Made by a program: the position numbers and the translations under genes. Of a stretch of 64,000 nt of DNA, positions 1 to 8,098 are shown one piece after another (the stretch's first letter is position 1; each line of letters opens with the position of its first letter). Source of the stretch: Exiguobacterium mexicanum (GTDB lineage Bacteria; Bacillota; Bacilli; Exiguobacteriales; Exiguobacteriaceae); assembly GCF_005960665.1 (NCBI RefSeq), contig NZ_CP040676.1, positions 1,746,501 to 1,810,500 on the forward strand, read 5' to 3'. The notes under the pieces are model-generated. The model saw only the letters and a list, made by a program, of their open reading frames with translations, made no database searches and was not told where the DNA came from.

Positions 1-420
1 ATCGTCGCGAATCGACAAGTCACAGACGAGCGTACGTTTATAGTTTTTAATCGTACACTCGTTCATGGCGAGTTGTCGTTCGGTCGTCCCGTCCTCGTAA
101 TCGATGAGCACCTCGACGAGCGGATAAGACACCGGTTCGAACGATTCGCTCGTGATCATTTCCGTCAACTCGTCGAGCTCGTCTGGTTGCCAGTCGGCGT
201 AAAAACCGAGATGGCCCGTATGAATCCCGACGAGCAGCGTATCATCGAGCCGGTCGATATATTCGTGGAACGCTTGGAGCATCGTCCCATCCCCACCGAC
301 CGAGACGACGATCCGCGGCTCTTTCGAGACCGAATGCCCCGCTTCGGTCAATTTATTCGTCAACTCGCGCGCAATATCGGCCGAACGCGCGTCTCCCCGT
401 GCTACAATCGCAAACTGCAT
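1..420 (-). CDS. nadK: NAD kinase, 3' part cut by window edge
   Basis: NAD kinase phosphorylates NAD to NADP in the cytosol. Only the first 140 codons are present; the rest lies left of base 1. The frame starts with ATG at 420 and reads MQFAIVARGDARS. It carries the diagnostic GGDGTM nucleotide motif near residues 42-47, GIHTGHLGFYADW near 65-77, and the NE pair near 120-121 that helps bind NAD in this family. It lies 11 bases after the relQ stop codon, as in the B. subtilis yjbM-ppnK pair, so the two are probably cotranscribed. The identification is firm; nothing can be said of its C-terminus or terminator. Confidence 0.95.
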   Translation of the reverse strand, partial: MQFAIVARGDARSADIARELTNKLTEAGHSVSKEPRIVVSVGGDGTMLQAFHEYIDRLDDTLLVGIHTGHLGFYADWQPDELDELTEMITSESFEPVSYPLVEVLIDYEDGTTERQLAMNECTIKNYKRTLVCDLSIRDD

Positions 421-431
421 GCCTTGGCCCC

Positions 432-1076
432 CTAGTCTTGGTCCGTTTGGACGTTCATTTCTTTATCCCGGAACACTTGCTGTGCATCTTGAATCTCGAC
501 GCGGAGCTGACTCATCTCGGCATCGAGCAAAAATGCCGCTTCAGCCGCCCGGCGCAGGCGCTCCTGCACCTCGACCGGCATATCCCCGTCGTATTTATAG
601 TTGAGCGAGTGCTCGATCGTTGCCCAAAAGTTCATCGCAAGCGTCCGCACTTGTACTTCGACAAGCGTCGGGAACTCGCCATGAATCGTTTGAACCGGGT
701 ATTCGAGAATCAAATGGTAAGAGCGGTAGCCCGATTCCTTTTGGTTCGTGATATAGTTACGTTCCTCGACGATTTTAAAGTCGGTCCGGTGATGGAGCAG
801 TTCAAGGACGTGGACGATATCGTCCACGAATTGGCACATGATGCGGAGTCCGGCGATGTCTTGCATCTCCGTCGACAACTTGTCGTAAGGGATTTGCTTT
901 CGCTTCGCCTTCTCGAGAATGCTACCGACCGGTTTGACCCGTCCCGTGACAAACTCGATCGGTGAGTGGTCGTTTTGAGATTTATATTGTTTCCGAATCG
1001 CCTTGAATTTAACTTTCAGTTCATCGACCGCGATTTGATACGGCACTAAAAATTGATCCCAATCCATTGATTGCAT
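432..1076 (-). CDS. relQ: Small alarmone synthetase (GTP pyrophosphokinase), RelQ/YjbM type
   Basis: This 214-residue protein is a synthetase-only alarmone enzyme. It transfers pyrophosphate from ATP to GDP or GTP to make (p)ppGpp and has no hydrolase, TGS or ACT domain. Seen: HSPIEFVTGRVKP near residues 37-49, the GYRSYHL loop, and QVRTLAMNFWATIEH containing the catalytic glutamate region, followed by an acidic helical tail as in tetrameric RelQ. The start is the ATG at 1076 after a GGTGA-type ribosome site. It is followed by nadK and is divergent from the CYTH gene. A full-length Rsh lies at 54074, so the genome has at least two alarmone sources. Confidence 0.93.
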   Translation of the reverse strand: MQSMDWDQFLVPYQIAVDELKVKFKAIRKQYKSQNDHSPIEFVTGRVKPVGSILEKAKRKQIPYDKLSTEMQDIAGLRIMCQFVDDIVHVLELLHHRTDFKIVEERNYITNQKESGYRSYHLILEYPVQTIHGEFPTLVEVQVRTLAMNFWATIEHSLNYKYDGDMPVEVQERLRRAAEAAFLLDAEMSQLRVEIQDAQQVFRDKEMNVQTDQD

Positions 1077-1117
1077 ATGCTGTCACCACTTTCGTTCATT
1101 TCGGAAAACCCTGCTTT

Positions 1118-1163
1118 TTCCGTATGTATCCGATTGTATGGTATCATAAACGAACAATTGTTC
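1118..1163 (+). promoter_or_regulatory. Divergent relQ / yjbK intergenic region with palindrome
   Basis: The 107 bases between the divergent genes contain a plausible rightward promoter (TTCCGT at 1118-1123, 18-base gap, TATCAT at 1142-1147). A perfect 12-base palindrome GAACAATTGTTC follows at 1152-1163. It resembles a LexA box at 12 of 14 positions but breaks the consensus at two, so any operator role is only a suggestion. Confidence 0.35.
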
Positions 1164-1183
1164 ATAGAATGGAGCGATGATTT

Positions 1184-1765
1184 ATGACCCAAGAAGTGGA
1201 AATTGAATTCAAATCGATGTTGACGAAAGACGAGTATGAGACCTTGCTCACCGCCTACGATTTAACGGACAAAGTGAAATGGCAAGCGAATGACTATTTC
1301 GATACACCGACGTTCGAACTGAAGAAGCACGGCGCCGCCCTACGAATTCGCGAGAAAAAACATGGCCAAGTGTTGACACTCAAACAACCGCATGACGTTG
1401 GACTGCTCGAGACGCATGCCCCAATCAATGAGGCAGAGGCCGAAAACTTGTTCAAATACGGCATCATCCATGACGACCAAATGAAAGAGGCGCTCGCCGC
1501 GTTCGACTTGTCCGGCCCGCTCGAACATCTCGGTCGCCTTGAGACGAAACGCGCGGAAATCGAGACACCAGACGGTCTGCTCGTCCTCGACGAAAGTCAT
1601 TATTTGGAGATTCACGACTATGAAATAGAATTTGAAGTGACCGATGAAGCGAAGGGCAAAATCGCGTTCGAACAGCTTCTTCATCGCCATGGCATTCCCC
1701 TCCGGCCCGCCAAAAATAAAATCGTTCGATTCATGGAAGAAAAGATGCGTCGAAACCAAGGTTGA
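1184..1765 (+). CDS. yjbK: CYTH domain protein (YjbK family)
   Basis: This 193-residue cytosolic protein belongs to the CYTH (CyaB/thiamine triphosphatase) superfamily, whose members hydrolyse or bind triphosphate compounds with a divalent metal inside a tunnel of beta strands. The ExExK signature is seen as E6, E8, K10, followed by alternating charged strands (ALRIREKK, VLTLKQP, GRLETKRAEIE, YEIEFEV), as expected for tunnel walls. Substrate cannot be told from sequence. It is divergent from relQ-nadK, an arrangement conserved in B. subtilis, which suggests a link with nucleotide or alarmone metabolism. Start is ATG at 1184 after GGAGCGATGATTT. Confidence 0.85.
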   Translation: MTQEVEIEFKSMLTKDEYETLLTAYDLTDKVKWQANDYFDTPTFELKKHGAALRIREKKHGQVLTLKQPHDVGLLETHAPINEAEAENLFKYGIIHDDQMKEALAAFDLSGPLEHLGRLETKRAEIETPDGLLVLDESHYLEIHDYEIEFEVTDEAKGKIAFEQLLHRHGIPLRPAKNKIVRFMEEKMRRNQG

Positions 1766-1792
1766 GCAGATACGTTGCCAACCTTTTTTTTT
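1758..1792 (+). terminator. Rho-independent terminator of yjbK
   Basis: Stem AAGGTTG (1758-1764) pairs with CAACCTT (1779-1785), extended by GCA/TGC, and runs into eight T. The left arm includes the yjbK stop codon. Confidence 0.85.
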
Positions 1793-1850
1793 CGTTGCTA
1801 CAATGAGCATACGATATATTTGATTTTTGTTTACGAGAGGAGGCGACACA

Positions 1851-2624
1851 ATGGAACTTGAACAATGTAATGAGTCATCCTGTTCATTGGAAGAATCTTC
1901 TATCCAAGTAACATATAAGCCATTAGAGTTATTCTATTTCATGGACATCTCAGATCCAGACGGGCTTCACGTGATGACACTCATTAAAAAACTCGAACTT
2001 GAATACGGGCACTTGATTCGTTTCCGTATGGTTTCGACGGTTCCTAGTTGTGTTGGCGGATGTCAAGAAGAGGTTCGCCTTCTCACGATGATCAAGGCTA
2101 TGGAGTTACAAGGGAAACGTCATGCGATGCGCTTCATGCGCCATCTGCATATTAACGATATCTTTTTGAAGGATGGCTCTAGCGACAGCGACTTATGGGA
2201 AATCGCCCGCTCGTTCGTCAGTTATGGACTCGACATCGATGAGTTGGCTGCCGATATCCAATCCAATCAACTGCTGAGCGCACTGGCGGTCGATCATGAG
2301 ATCTTGAAAGACTGGGAAATCGAATCGCTTCCCGCCTTGACGTTCGTCACGCGTGACGAGGCGCTCAAAATCGAAGGACTCTATCCGTATGACGTCTATC
2401 AGGCTGTCATGGCCGAACTGCTCGGCTATGTACCGACCCGTGAGACCGATTGGAGCGTCGAGAAAGTGTTAGGACACTATGACGCCTCAACGATTACCGA
2501 GCTCGCTTTCATTTTAGAGCTCGACAAGCCTGTCATCGAAAGAGAATTAAAAAAACTGTCGCTCCAACAACGTTGCCGGCCTGTCCCGGGCTGCAGCGGC
2601 GAAGCTTGGGCGACGAATAAATGA
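1851..2624 (+). CDS. yjbH: YjbH-type Spx adaptor, thioredoxin/DsbA fold, without the N-terminal CXXC
   Basis: YjbH binds the regulator Spx and delivers it to ClpXP for degradation; it aggregates during disulfide stress, which stabilises Spx. This 257-residue protein fits in length, fold pattern (PLELFYFMDISDPDG, then helical insert, then ESLPALTFV with the cis-proline segment) and position near pepF, coiA, mecA and spx. Start is ATG at 1851 after GAGAGGAGGCG. Oddity: where the B. subtilis homologue has Pro-x-Cys-x-x-Cys, this protein has ISDPDG, with no cysteine. Other cysteines are at C5 and C10 in the N-terminal tail and in SCVGGCQ. Redox sensing through the classical pair is therefore not available. 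Confidence 0.85.
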   Translation: MELEQCNESSCSLEESSIQVTYKPLELFYFMDISDPDGLHVMTLIKKLELEYGHLIRFRMVSTVPSCVGGCQEEVRLLTMIKAMELQGKRHAMRFMRHLHINDIFLKDGSSDSDLWEIARSFVSYGLDIDELAADIQSNQLLSALAVDHEILKDWEIESLPALTFVTRDEALKIEGLYPYDVYQAVMAELLGYVPTRETDWSVEKVLGHYDASTITELAFILELDKPVIERELKKLSLQQRCRPVPGCSGEAWATNK

Positions 2625-2630
2625 CACAAC

Positions 2631-2664
2631 AAAACCCACGGCCGGGGAGCCGTGGGTTTTTTCG
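2631..2664 (+). terminator. Terminator of yjbH, followed by a second hairpin
   Basis: AAACCCACGGC pairs with GCCGTGGGTTT around a short loop, followed by a T run. A second inverted repeat (CGATGTTT at 2663-2670, AAACATCG at 2685-2692) begins at once. Confidence 0.85.
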
Positions 2665-2845
2665 ATGTTTCCCGCGGGGACGGAAAACATCGTACCCGAG
2701 TATCTATACAGATCACAGGTTGGGAGAAAGTTTACGGTCAAAAAAGGGGTTTGTGATTGATTTCACACTTATAATATACCGAGACGAGCGCACCGTGACA
2801 AGCACTTTGTTCATATTGTCACATAATGTTCACGCCCCGCTTCTT

Positions 2846-4648
2846 TTATTGGAAAAGTAACGCTTCCATCTCGTCTAGCACGGCCTCGAACTGATCGAGC
2901 GCTGCGAGCACCGGTGCTTTCGTCGTCATATCGACTCCAGCCGCCTTCAATACTTCAATTGGATAATCGCTCGACCCGGCCTTCAAGAACTTGTCGATGT
3001 AACGACGGACGGCCGGTTCCCCTTCGTCCATGATCTGTTGCGACAATGCGGCCGACGCCGAGATGCCCGTCGCATACTGATAGACGTAGTAGTTGTAATA
3101 GAAGTGCGGGATCCGTGCCCATTCGAAGGCGATCTCCCCATCGATGACGAGCTCGTCTCCGAAGTATCGCTTGTTGAGCTCGAGGTACGTCTCATTCAAG
3201 TACTCAGGTGTGAGCGAGACGCCATCTTGGGCCGCTTTATGGATCATATGCTCGAACTCGGCGAACATCGTCTGACGGAACAACGTGCCACGGAACGTCT
3301 CGAGCTGATTGTTCAAGAGATAGAGCCGCTCTTGGCGGTCTGTACGCGTCTTCAGTAAATAGTCGTTCAAGAGCGCCTCGTTCGTCGTCGATGCCACTTC
3401 GGCCACGAAGATCGAGTAGTCCCCATATGGATACGGCTGCGACGCCCGCGTGTAATGGCTATGGACCGAATGACCGAACTCATGGGCGAGTGTGAACAAG
3501 TTGTTGACGTTGTCTTGCCAGTTCATCAAGATGAACGGCTGCGTGTCGTACGCGCCTGAAGAGTAAGCACCGCTCCGTTTGCCACGCGTCTCACGGACGT
3601 CGACCCAGCGTGAATCGAGACCGTCCTTGACGATTTGGACGTACTCGTCACCGAGTGGTGCGAGACCCTTGACCATCAAGTCTTTCGCTTCGTCATATGG
3701 GATTTTCATGTCCACGTCTTTCACGAGCGGTGTATACAAGTCATACATATGCAGCTCGTCCACACCGAGTGCCCGTTTCCGGAGCGCGACGTAACGATGC
3801 AACAAGTCGAGGCGCTCGTTCACCGCTTCGACGAGACCGTCGTATACCGCTTCCGGGATGGCGTTATGATGGAGCGCCGCTTGACGGGCACTCTCGAACT
3901 TACGGACCGTCGCATAGAAGTTATCCTTCTTCACGCTGCCTGACAACGTCGAGGCGAACGTGTTCAAATATTGCTCGTACGTGCCGTACATCGCCTTGAA
4001 CGCCCCTTCGCGGACGCTACGGTCGCTCGACTCGAGGAATGTGATGTAACGACCATGCGTCAATTCGACGTCTTCACCTTTCTCGTTCTTCACTTTCGGG
4101 AATTTCAAATCGGCGTTGTTGAGCATGCCGAACGTCGAACTCGACTGGCCGAGCACGTCACCAGCTTGAGCGAGAATCGCCTCTTCGGCTTCCGTCAACA
4201 CGTGCGGACGCTCTTGCGCCAACTCGTCGAACGCATGGCGATAGACGTTGAGCGATTCGTGTTCCGCCATGAACGCCTCGATTTGACTCTCATCGATGGC
4301 GAGCAGTTCCGGCGTCATGAATGCGAGCTGAGCCGAGATTTGGGCCGCGAGCGAGCCCGCCCGGTCGTTCAACGCTTGGTAATGACTGTTCGACGTATCT
4401 TCGTCATAACGCATATGGGCGTATGTATACAGTTTATGCAATTGACGCGAGATGTCGTCGCGAAGTTGCAGGCCTTCAAACAAAGTAGAGGCTGATTCCC
4501 CGAGTTTACCTTTAAACTCGACCAAGGCCGGCACGTTTGCTTTCAATGCTTCAAAATCGTGTTCCCACGCCTGATCGTCCGCATAAATCGTCTCCAAGTT
4601 CCACGTCTCCTCGACGGGTACTTGTTGTCGTGTAAGTACTTCTGACAT
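2846..4648 (-). CDS. pepF: Oligoendopeptidase F
   Basis: Cytosolic zinc metallopeptidase of family M3 that cuts peptides of roughly 7 to 17 residues, completing use of peptides taken up by Opp. The 600-residue length is typical. The zinc site HEFGH is at about residues 389-393 (LAHEFGHSVHSHYT), and the downstream glutamate region (VAEVASTTNEALL) is present. I choose ATG at 4648 (MSEVLTRQQVPVEETW) because AAGGAAGTGG sits just before it and it aligns with the family; a longer frame reaches 4762 but overlaps coiA. It lies directly after coiA as in B. subtilis, 17 bases downstream, so cls-coiA-pepF may be one unit. Confidence 0.95.
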   Translation of the reverse strand: MSEVLTRQQVPVEETWNLETIYADDQAWEHDFEALKANVPALVEFKGKLGESASTLFEGLQLRDDISRQLHKLYTYAHMRYDEDTSNSHYQALNDRAGSLAAQISAQLAFMTPELLAIDESQIEAFMAEHESLNVYRHAFDELAQERPHVLTEAEEAILAQAGDVLGQSSSTFGMLNNADLKFPKVKNEKGEDVELTHGRYITFLESSDRSVREGAFKAMYGTYEQYLNTFASTLSGSVKKDNFYATVRKFESARQAALHHNAIPEAVYDGLVEAVNERLDLLHRYVALRKRALGVDELHMYDLYTPLVKDVDMKIPYDEAKDLMVKGLAPLGDEYVQIVKDGLDSRWVDVRETRGKRSGAYSSGAYDTQPFILMNWQDNVNNLFTLAHEFGHSVHSHYTRASQPYPYGDYSIFVAEVASTTNEALLNDYLLKTRTDRQERLYLLNNQLETFRGTLFRQTMFAEFEHMIHKAAQDGVSLTPEYLNETYLELNKRYFGDELVIDGEIAFEWARIPHFYYNYYVYQYATGISASAALSQQIMDEGEPAVRRYIDKFLKAGSSDYPIEVLKAAGVDMTTKAPVLAALDQFEAVLDEMEALLFQ

Positions 4649-4665
4649 ATGTCCACTTCCTTTTC

Positions 4666-5727
4666 CTAGTTTGTATACGATTTCGCCATGAATCGCTGAA
4701 ACCCTTGAAATAATCGAAGATCGTGGAGAAGGGCCGTCTCTAGCGTCCTTGGGACGTGCCAATCCCCCACCGACTCCGTCATATCAAACACGTTCAAGAG
4801 TTGTCTCCATTGTACTTCAAACGCTTGGAGAAAGTCGCTTGTCGGGGTCACGTCAAACTGGCGGCACGTCTTTTCGATACTCCATGCGACGGAGTCGTCG
4901 GGACGCTCACGCCGATTCAAATAAAGCACCGTCTGAAACGTGAACGGATGGACGTGGATGCCCCAAAGCGAGGATAACGGCAAGTAACAGCAACTCGGCA
5001 TAAGAGACGGTAGCATTCCGATCGGATACAACCGGTTCAAGACGAGCCGGCGGTACTGCGGCGTCGGATAGGGTGGGGTCATCCGGCGGCGCCGGACGAG
5101 TTGAACCCATTGTTGGGCGTCGAAACGATAATAACATTCGAACGGCGAACTCGAGAATGACGATACGGTCTGCCAATGACCAACGCCGCGTCTAACCGAT
5201 ATCGGGAAGCCAATGAAACGATAAAGTGATTGCTTGTAAGGGACATGGAAGCCATGCCGTCTAAACAGTTCGTGACGCATCCACGGCTGCAATGAAGGCC
5301 AAGTACTAGGTTCTAATCCGCTCGCCAGCCAGACGACATCGAGTCCGTTGTCGCGATAATGTCTCGTCCGCTCGACGTAAGACTCGATTGTGAGCGTCGA
5401 CGCTTGAATTTCGATGACGAGACTCGTATCGTCGCGTCGGGCCAGCAAATCGGCACGACGTGCGCCGATGACGACTTCTTGTTCGACGGCGTAACCTTGT
5501 GTCTGAAGCCACTGCCGAACACCCCATTTGTCTTCGTGGTGCCCCGTCGACTCGCCTCGTCCACACGGATGGACATGTGCGAAATGAAGCCGTCGCCTCA
5601 CACCTTGCTTGACGATGACCCGTTCCCCGCATTCTGGACACACAAAAGGGGCAAACGGTTCGATCCGCCCCCGACTTAACGTAAGGGCATCGACATACCC
5701 CCCTGTCCGATCGATGGCAAACCGCAT
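4666..5727 (-). CDS. coiA: Competence protein CoiA, nuclease-like
   Basis: CoiA promotes recombination of DNA taken up during natural transformation. The 353-residue product has an N-terminal zinc-ribbon-like start (FVCPECGERV with a second HFAHVHPCG), typical of CoiA. A PD-(D/E)xK nuclease core follows (RRADLLA, then LVIEIQASTLTIESYVERT, with D, E and Q in the expected order near residues 90-110). Length is a little below the B. subtilis protein. The ribosome site GAGGGGGAAG overlaps the cls stop codon, suggesting coupling with cls. Presence of mecA, spx and coiA in this neighbourhood mirrors B. subtilis, but whether the strain is transformable cannot be told. Confidence 0.9.
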   Translation of the reverse strand: MRFAIDRTGGYVDALTLSRGRIEPFAPFVCPECGERVIVKQGVRRRLHFAHVHPCGRGESTGHHEDKWGVRQWLQTQGYAVEQEVVIGARRADLLARRDDTSLVIEIQASTLTIESYVERTRHYRDNGLDVVWLASGLEPSTWPSLQPWMRHELFRRHGFHVPYKQSLYRFIGFPISVRRGVGHWQTVSSFSSSPFECYYRFDAQQWVQLVRRRRMTPPYPTPQYRRLVLNRLYPIGMLPSLMPSCCYLPLSSLWGIHVHPFTFQTVLYLNRRERPDDSVAWSIEKTCRQFDVTPTSDFLQAFEVQWRQLLNVFDMTESVGDWHVPRTLETALLHDLRLFQGFQRFMAKSYTN

Positions 5728-5739
5728 CCCGCTTCCCCC

Positions 5740-7251
5740 TCATAGTAGTGGTGAAAACATTCGGGCCAATGACTCGACGAGTTTGATGAAGTACGACCGT
5801 TCCGAGAACGCCTGCAACTCCAACTCGTGTGACCCTTCAAAGTCTTTATAGAGATCTTGCTTGAGCTGATGGACGGAATTCGTGTTGTATAAGAGCGCAT
5901 TCACCTCGAAATTGAGGTGGAAGCTCCTGAAGTCCATGTTCGCCGTCCCAATCGTCGCCAGCCCATCGTCGACGACGATGACTTTCGAGTGCATGAACCC
6001 TTCTTCATACAGATAAATCTTTACACCGGCGCTGAGCAGCTCCTCGAAGTACGACCGGCTCGCATAAAACACGATCTTATGGTCCGGATAACTCGGGAGC
6101 ACGATTCGGACATCGATTCCTGATAGCGAGGCGGTCTTGAGCGCGCTCATGATGTCCTCATCGGGAATCAAATACGGCGAAGAGATATAGACCGATTTTT
6201 TCGCGGCGTTGATCAGCGCAAAATAGATCGACTTCATCGTCTCATACGGTTCATCCGGTCCGCTCGCCACGATCTGCACACCCCCGCTCGCGCTGCGTAC
6301 CGTCTCGAGCGGTTCGAGATAAAACGGAGTGAACAGGCGCTCGCCCGTCATATAGTACCAGTCCTGCAAAAAGATCAGTTGCAGTTCCGACACCCCTTCC
6401 CCTCTGACGTACAGATGCGTGTCACGCCAGAAGCCGAACTTCGAATGTTCGCCCAAATACTCGTCACCGACGTTCAACCCGCCGGTGAACGCCTCCGTGC
6501 CGTCGATGACGACAATCTTCCTGTGGTTGCGGTAGTTCGTCTTGCTCGACACGAGCGGCAAGACGACGGGGAAGAAGGCTTGGACGTGGACGCCTGCTTG
6601 CCGCATCTCGTCGAAGAACGTCCCGCTCGTATGGATCGAGCCGACGGCATCGTACAAGAAGCGGACCTCGACCCCCGCCCTCGCCTTGTCGATCAAAATG
6701 CGTTGAATTTCCCGAGAAATACGATCTTCCCGGAAAATATAATATTCGAGATGGATGTGGCGGGTCGCCCCTTTCAAGGCGGGCAACAGTTTCGAAAACT
6801 TTTCTTGCCCGTTCGTCAGCACTTGCGTATACGTGTTTGACGAGACGGGTAATTGATTGAGTGACGACGTCAAATGGAGCAATTTCTCATAATCATCGTG
6901 GGAGAACATGAGTGACGGCGATAACGTCATCGCCTTCTGACGATAGGCGAGGTATGTCTCTTCATCGAGCATCGCTTTCTCTTTGAACATCCGCTTCCGG
7001 CGATAGTTCTGTCCGAACACGAAATAAGCGAACAGACCGACGACCGGGAAGCCGAGCATGACGATCGCCCAAATGAGCGTCCGTTGCGGATTGCGGTTCT
7101 CGAGCAAGATGACGAGCAAAATGCTGAACGTCGTCAAAAAGACGAGCACCGAGAACAAGCCAATCACTTGGGAGCTCCAGTAATATGATAATACGGCAAT
7201 GAGACCTGCGAGCAAAATCAGGGATAAAAGGACTTGTATGCGTCGCAACAT
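5740..7251 (-). CDS. cls: Cardiolipin synthase, phospholipase D type
   Basis: Membrane enzyme that condenses two phosphatidylglycerols into cardiolipin and glycerol. The 503 residues begin with two transmembrane segments (about 7-24 and 29-50, plus a third at 59-80). Two HKD motifs follow: HRKIVVID with H243, K245, D250, and HSKVIVVDDG near residue 420, each followed by the usual GxxN (GGLNVGDEYLG, GTANMDFRSF). All catalytic residues are intact. The start is ATG at 7251; the ribosome site GGGGTCAG is rather far away, so translation may be modest. It is the first gene of a likely cls-coiA-pepF unit and divergent from the SDR gene. Confidence 0.93.
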   Translation of the reverse strand: MLRRIQVLLSLILLAGLIAVLSYYWSSQVIGLFSVLVFLTTFSILLVILLENRNPQRTLIWAIVMLGFPVVGLFAYFVFGQNYRRKRMFKEKAMLDEETYLAYRQKAMTLSPSLMFSHDDYEKLLHLTSSLNQLPVSSNTYTQVLTNGQEKFSKLLPALKGATRHIHLEYYIFREDRISREIQRILIDKARAGVEVRFLYDAVGSIHTSGTFFDEMRQAGVHVQAFFPVVLPLVSSKTNYRNHRKIVVIDGTEAFTGGLNVGDEYLGEHSKFGFWRDTHLYVRGEGVSELQLIFLQDWYYMTGERLFTPFYLEPLETVRSASGGVQIVASGPDEPYETMKSIYFALINAAKKSVYISSPYLIPDEDIMSALKTASLSGIDVRIVLPSYPDHKIVFYASRSYFEELLSAGVKIYLYEEGFMHSKVIVVDDGLATIGTANMDFRSFHLNFEVNALLYNTNSVHQLKQDLYKDFEGSHELELQAFSERSYFIKLVESLARMFSPLL

Positions 7252-7332
7252 ATTATAAACTGACCCCGTTTCTATCTTGTATTATCATAATTATACAACT
7301 TAACGCCATCTTTTGAGGGGAGCGAACGAAAT

Positions 7333-8055
7333 ATGGGCACATTTTTGATTACGGGAGCGACGAGCGGGATTGGACGGGCCGTCGCCCTCCGGTTAGCAGA
7401 GGAAGGACATGACGTCATCGGCATCGGCCGAGACGAGGCACGAGGCGAAGAAATCGAGACGGCATCCGCTCGCGTCACGTTTATGGCATGCGATTTGTCC
7501 CAACCCGACGACATCGAGGCGATGATGGACAAACTCAAAGACCGGGCCATCACGTTAGACGGACTATTCAATAACGCGGCGACGTTCGGGCACCCCGGGA
7601 CACCAGAACGGTTGCCTGCGTCCGCGTTCGATGACGTCTTTGAACTGAACGTACTCGCGACAAACCGACTCATCCAACGCGCTATCCCGCTCCTCGCGAA
7701 TGGAGCGAGCGTCGTCAACAACGCTGCCATCGTCGGCCACGTCAAATTCCCACCGATGCTCGGTCCATACGCCGCCTCCAAAGCGGCCGTCATCGCCTTG
7801 ACGAAGACGTTCGCCCATCGAATGAAAGGCAAGATCCGCTTCAATGCGGTCTGTTTCGGTCCGGTCGACACCCCGCTCAGTCACAAGTTGTACGGCGGGG
7901 AAGCCAAGTTCCAAGAGGCGATGACCCATCATTTCCGGGGACATGCCGCTAAACCGGATGAAGTGGCGCCGGTCGTGACCTTCTTGTTGAGTGAGGCGTC
8001 GAGCCATATCAACGGCCAAGCCATTACGGTCGATGGGGGCTATACCCTCTCATGA
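7333..8055 (+). CDS. SDR family NAD(P)-dependent oxidoreductase
   Basis: Short-chain dehydrogenase/reductase of 240 residues. Seen in order: the cofactor loop TGATSGIGRA (residues 7-16), the GIGRDEARG segment after strand 2 that often marks NADP preference, NNAATFG (about 77-83), catalytic YxxxK as YAASK near 146-150, and a C-terminal VDGGYTLS typical of classical SDRs such as FabG-like reductases. In place of the usual catalytic serine the protein reads NNAAIVGHVKFPP, so the serine position should be checked by alignment. Substrate is unknown. It is transcribed alone, divergent from cls, and ends at a strong shared terminator. Start is ATG at 7333 after GAGGGGAG. Confidence 0.85.
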   Translation: MGTFLITGATSGIGRAVALRLAEEGHDVIGIGRDEARGEEIETASARVTFMACDLSQPDDIEAMMDKLKDRAITLDGLFNNAATFGHPGTPERLPASAFDDVFELNVLATNRLIQRAIPLLANGASVVNNAAIVGHVKFPPMLGPYAASKAAVIALTKTFAHRMKGKIRFNAVCFGPVDTPLSHKLYGGEAKFQEAMTHHFRGHAAKPDEVAPVVTFLLSEASSHINGQAITVDGGYTLS

Positions 8056-8061
8056 TGCACA

Positions 8062-8095
8062 GAAAGGAAGGGGTCTTCTCGGACCCCTTCCTTTC
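8062..8095. terminator. Bidirectional terminator between the SDR and DUF2254 genes
   Basis: A 14-base perfect stem, GAAAGGAAGGGGTC (8062-8075) with its complement at 8082-8095 and a six-base loop, separates the convergent genes. The T-rich flanks are short. Confidence 0.8.
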
Positions 8096-8098
8096 TCG

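Noticed and set aside
2795-2822. Inverted repeat GTGACAA/TTGTCAC as a pepF terminator
   Set aside because: No T run on either strand and a 14-base loop; kept only as a remark in the findings.
2621-2860. 79-codon open frame downstream of yjbH
   Set aside because: It starts inside the yjbH end and runs through the terminator hairpin; no ribosome site.
4649-4762. N-terminal extension of pepF to 4762
   Set aside because: The extension lies in coiA, lacks similarity to the family, and the ATG at 4648 has the proper ribosome site.
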